Shown: positions 63,340 through 64,000 of the stretch, one piece after another
Numbering within the stretch: position 1 is the first letter of the stretch
Layout of the letters: each line of letters begins with the position of its first letter
DNA from: Pleurocapsa sp. FMAR1
Lineage (GTDB): Bacteria; Cyanobacteriota; Cyanobacteriia; Cyanobacteriales; Xenococcaceae
Direction: 5' to 3'
DNA: 64,000 bases
Assembly: GCF_963665995.1 (NCBI RefSeq)
Contig: NZ_OY762512.1
Location: 1,240,001-1,304,000 of the forward strand
Notes under the pieces: model-generated
Told to the model about the DNA's origin: nothing
Database searches by the model: none
What the model saw: the letters and a program-made list of their open reading frames with translations, nothing else
Program-made: the position numbers and the translations under genes

Positions 63340-64000
63340 GTGAAAGTAGAAGTAGATACATCAATTAGATTAGTCCCCGAAGCTACTGGGAAATTATTAG
63401 CTTGGGCATCAGGTTTAGAAAGTTCAACCAATAATTATCTAGAACAAGTCAAAGCCTTAGCCCGCAAATTAGGTGCGTATTATCGACCCGATGGCTTGAC
63501 GGAAATTGGTTTTTGGGTGCCTGGGCTAATGAGGGATGTTCTACACGAGCGAGAAATTTACCTAGAAGTTTTTACGCCTATAAAACCTATTGACTGGCAA
63601 CAAACAGAACAAACGATTAAATTTAAACGCGATCGCCTACACTTAGAACAGCAAGGAGAGTTTATCTGGGGTGTAGTGGCAGGAATGCAGCCAGGAAACC
63701 GCGAGCAAGCAGGTTCTTTCTACTGGTTGCGCTACATTGACCGCGCTGAAAAACTGCGGACTATTCGCGATTTGGTTCCTCTTTCCTTACCTTTCGGTAT
63801 TTTTGCCCCTGCTGAACTATATGACATAGATAGCCTTCAGGGAAATAGACAGGATTTAGATTATCTAGAGCGGACAGCTAAATCTGATGATCCCAAAATA
63901 AAAATTCCCCGCGTTAAAGATCCCAGAAATATTTTACAGATTCATGTAGGGACAGCTTCCTCTGAAGGAACGATTGCAGGGTTAACTCATATTTATCAAA
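63340..64000 (+). CDS. gghA: Glucosylglycerol hydrolase, N-terminal part (cut by the window edge)
   Basis: The visible 220 residues start at GTG 63340 and contain LVPEATGKLLAWASGLESST, LARKLGAYYRPDGLTEIGFWVPGL, and EFIWGVVAGMQPGNREQAGSFYWLRYIDR, ending in ILQIHVGTASSEGTIAGLTH. This agrees with the GghA/slr1670-type glucosylglycerol hydrolase, which breaks glucosylglycerol into glucose and glycerol after a salt decrease. In Synechocystis the gene is likewise beside ggpS. The catalytic core lies beyond the window, so the call rests on the N-terminus and gene position. Confidence 0.8.
   Translation, partial: MKVEVDTSIRLVPEATGKLLAWASGLESSTNNYLEQVKALARKLGAYYRPDGLTEIGFWVPGLMRDVLHEREIYLEVFTPIKPIDWQQTEQTIKFKRDRLHLEQQGEFIWGVVAGMQPGNREQAGSFYWLRYIDRAEKLRTIRDLVPLSLPFGIFAPAELYDIDSLQGNRQDLDYLERTAKSDDPKIKIPRVKDPRNILQIHVGTASSEGTIAGLTHIYQ

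Overview
The window is cyanobacterial. It carries Psb27 (photosystem II assembly), a CpcT/CpeT-type phycobilin lyase, a cyanobacteriochrome GAF protein, and the glucosylglycerol genes ggpS, stpA (ggpP) and gghA. It is AT-rich and studded with HIP1 palindromes (GCGATCGC). Glucosylglycerol is the typical compatible solute of moderately halotolerant cyanobacteria, so a brackish or marine unicellular or baeocystous lineage is a reasonable guess; the species cannot be named from this window.

Layout. 0-7 kb: methionine aminopeptidase (cut by the edge), a family 2 glycosyltransferase, a SirB1/TPR protein, the glucosylglycerol-phosphate phosphatase, a secreted LCCL protein and a PBP4-type peptidase. 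7.1-8.4 kb: an IS630-type element with terminal repeats and a frameshifted transposase, next to an older helix-turn-helix remnant. 8.5-11.3 kb: a TetR-peroxiredoxin-thioredoxin cluster with two matching operator candidates, then a frameshifted Ada-type DNA repair gene. 11.4-20.3 kb: cysteine synthase, AI-2E transporter, an atypical MBL protein, pstB behind a Pho-box-like triplet, psb27, a YqiA-like esterase, a filamentous-haemagglutinin-type exoprotein and an EamA transporter. 20.3-24.9 kb: a one-module NRPS divergent from a stand-alone DXCF cyanobacteriochrome. 25-38.4 kb: a GH9 cellulase with three CBM2-like modules, mutM, cpcT, an SDR, TrkH/TrkA potassium uptake, uvrC, and a marR-glycosyltransferase pair with a perfect palindrome between them. 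38.5-44.8 kb: a hicBA module whose toxin start codon is missing, a GT4 glycosyltransferase and a group of small stress-type genes. 45-48.4 kb: a KirBac channel broken by a 119-bp internal duplication, an RTX protein, an IS630 tail remnant and a DinB protein. 48.6-64 kb: pgm, an orphan dndE, an OppC-type permease, an XRE/GrpE-like fusion, a SUI1 protein, frameshifted folP, pgk, an MscS channel, a DRTGG protein, an HMA protein, glpD, ggpS and the start of gghA.

How genes work together. glpD, ggpS, gghA and stpA cover synthesis, dephosphorylation and breakdown of glucosylglycerol and link it to glycerol-3-phosphate; TrkH/TrkA and MscS fit the same salt and osmotic theme. pgm, the GT4 enzyme and pgk sit in central sugar metabolism. 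TetR, peroxiredoxin and thioredoxin form a redox unit.

Caution on quality. Several breaks (ada, folP, the IS630 transposase) are small indels, mostly in short A/T runs. folP is normally essential, so some of these breaks may be sequencing errors rather than real pseudogenes. The KirBac duplication and the hicA start loss need the same check. No tRNA, rRNA or CRISPR array was seen.
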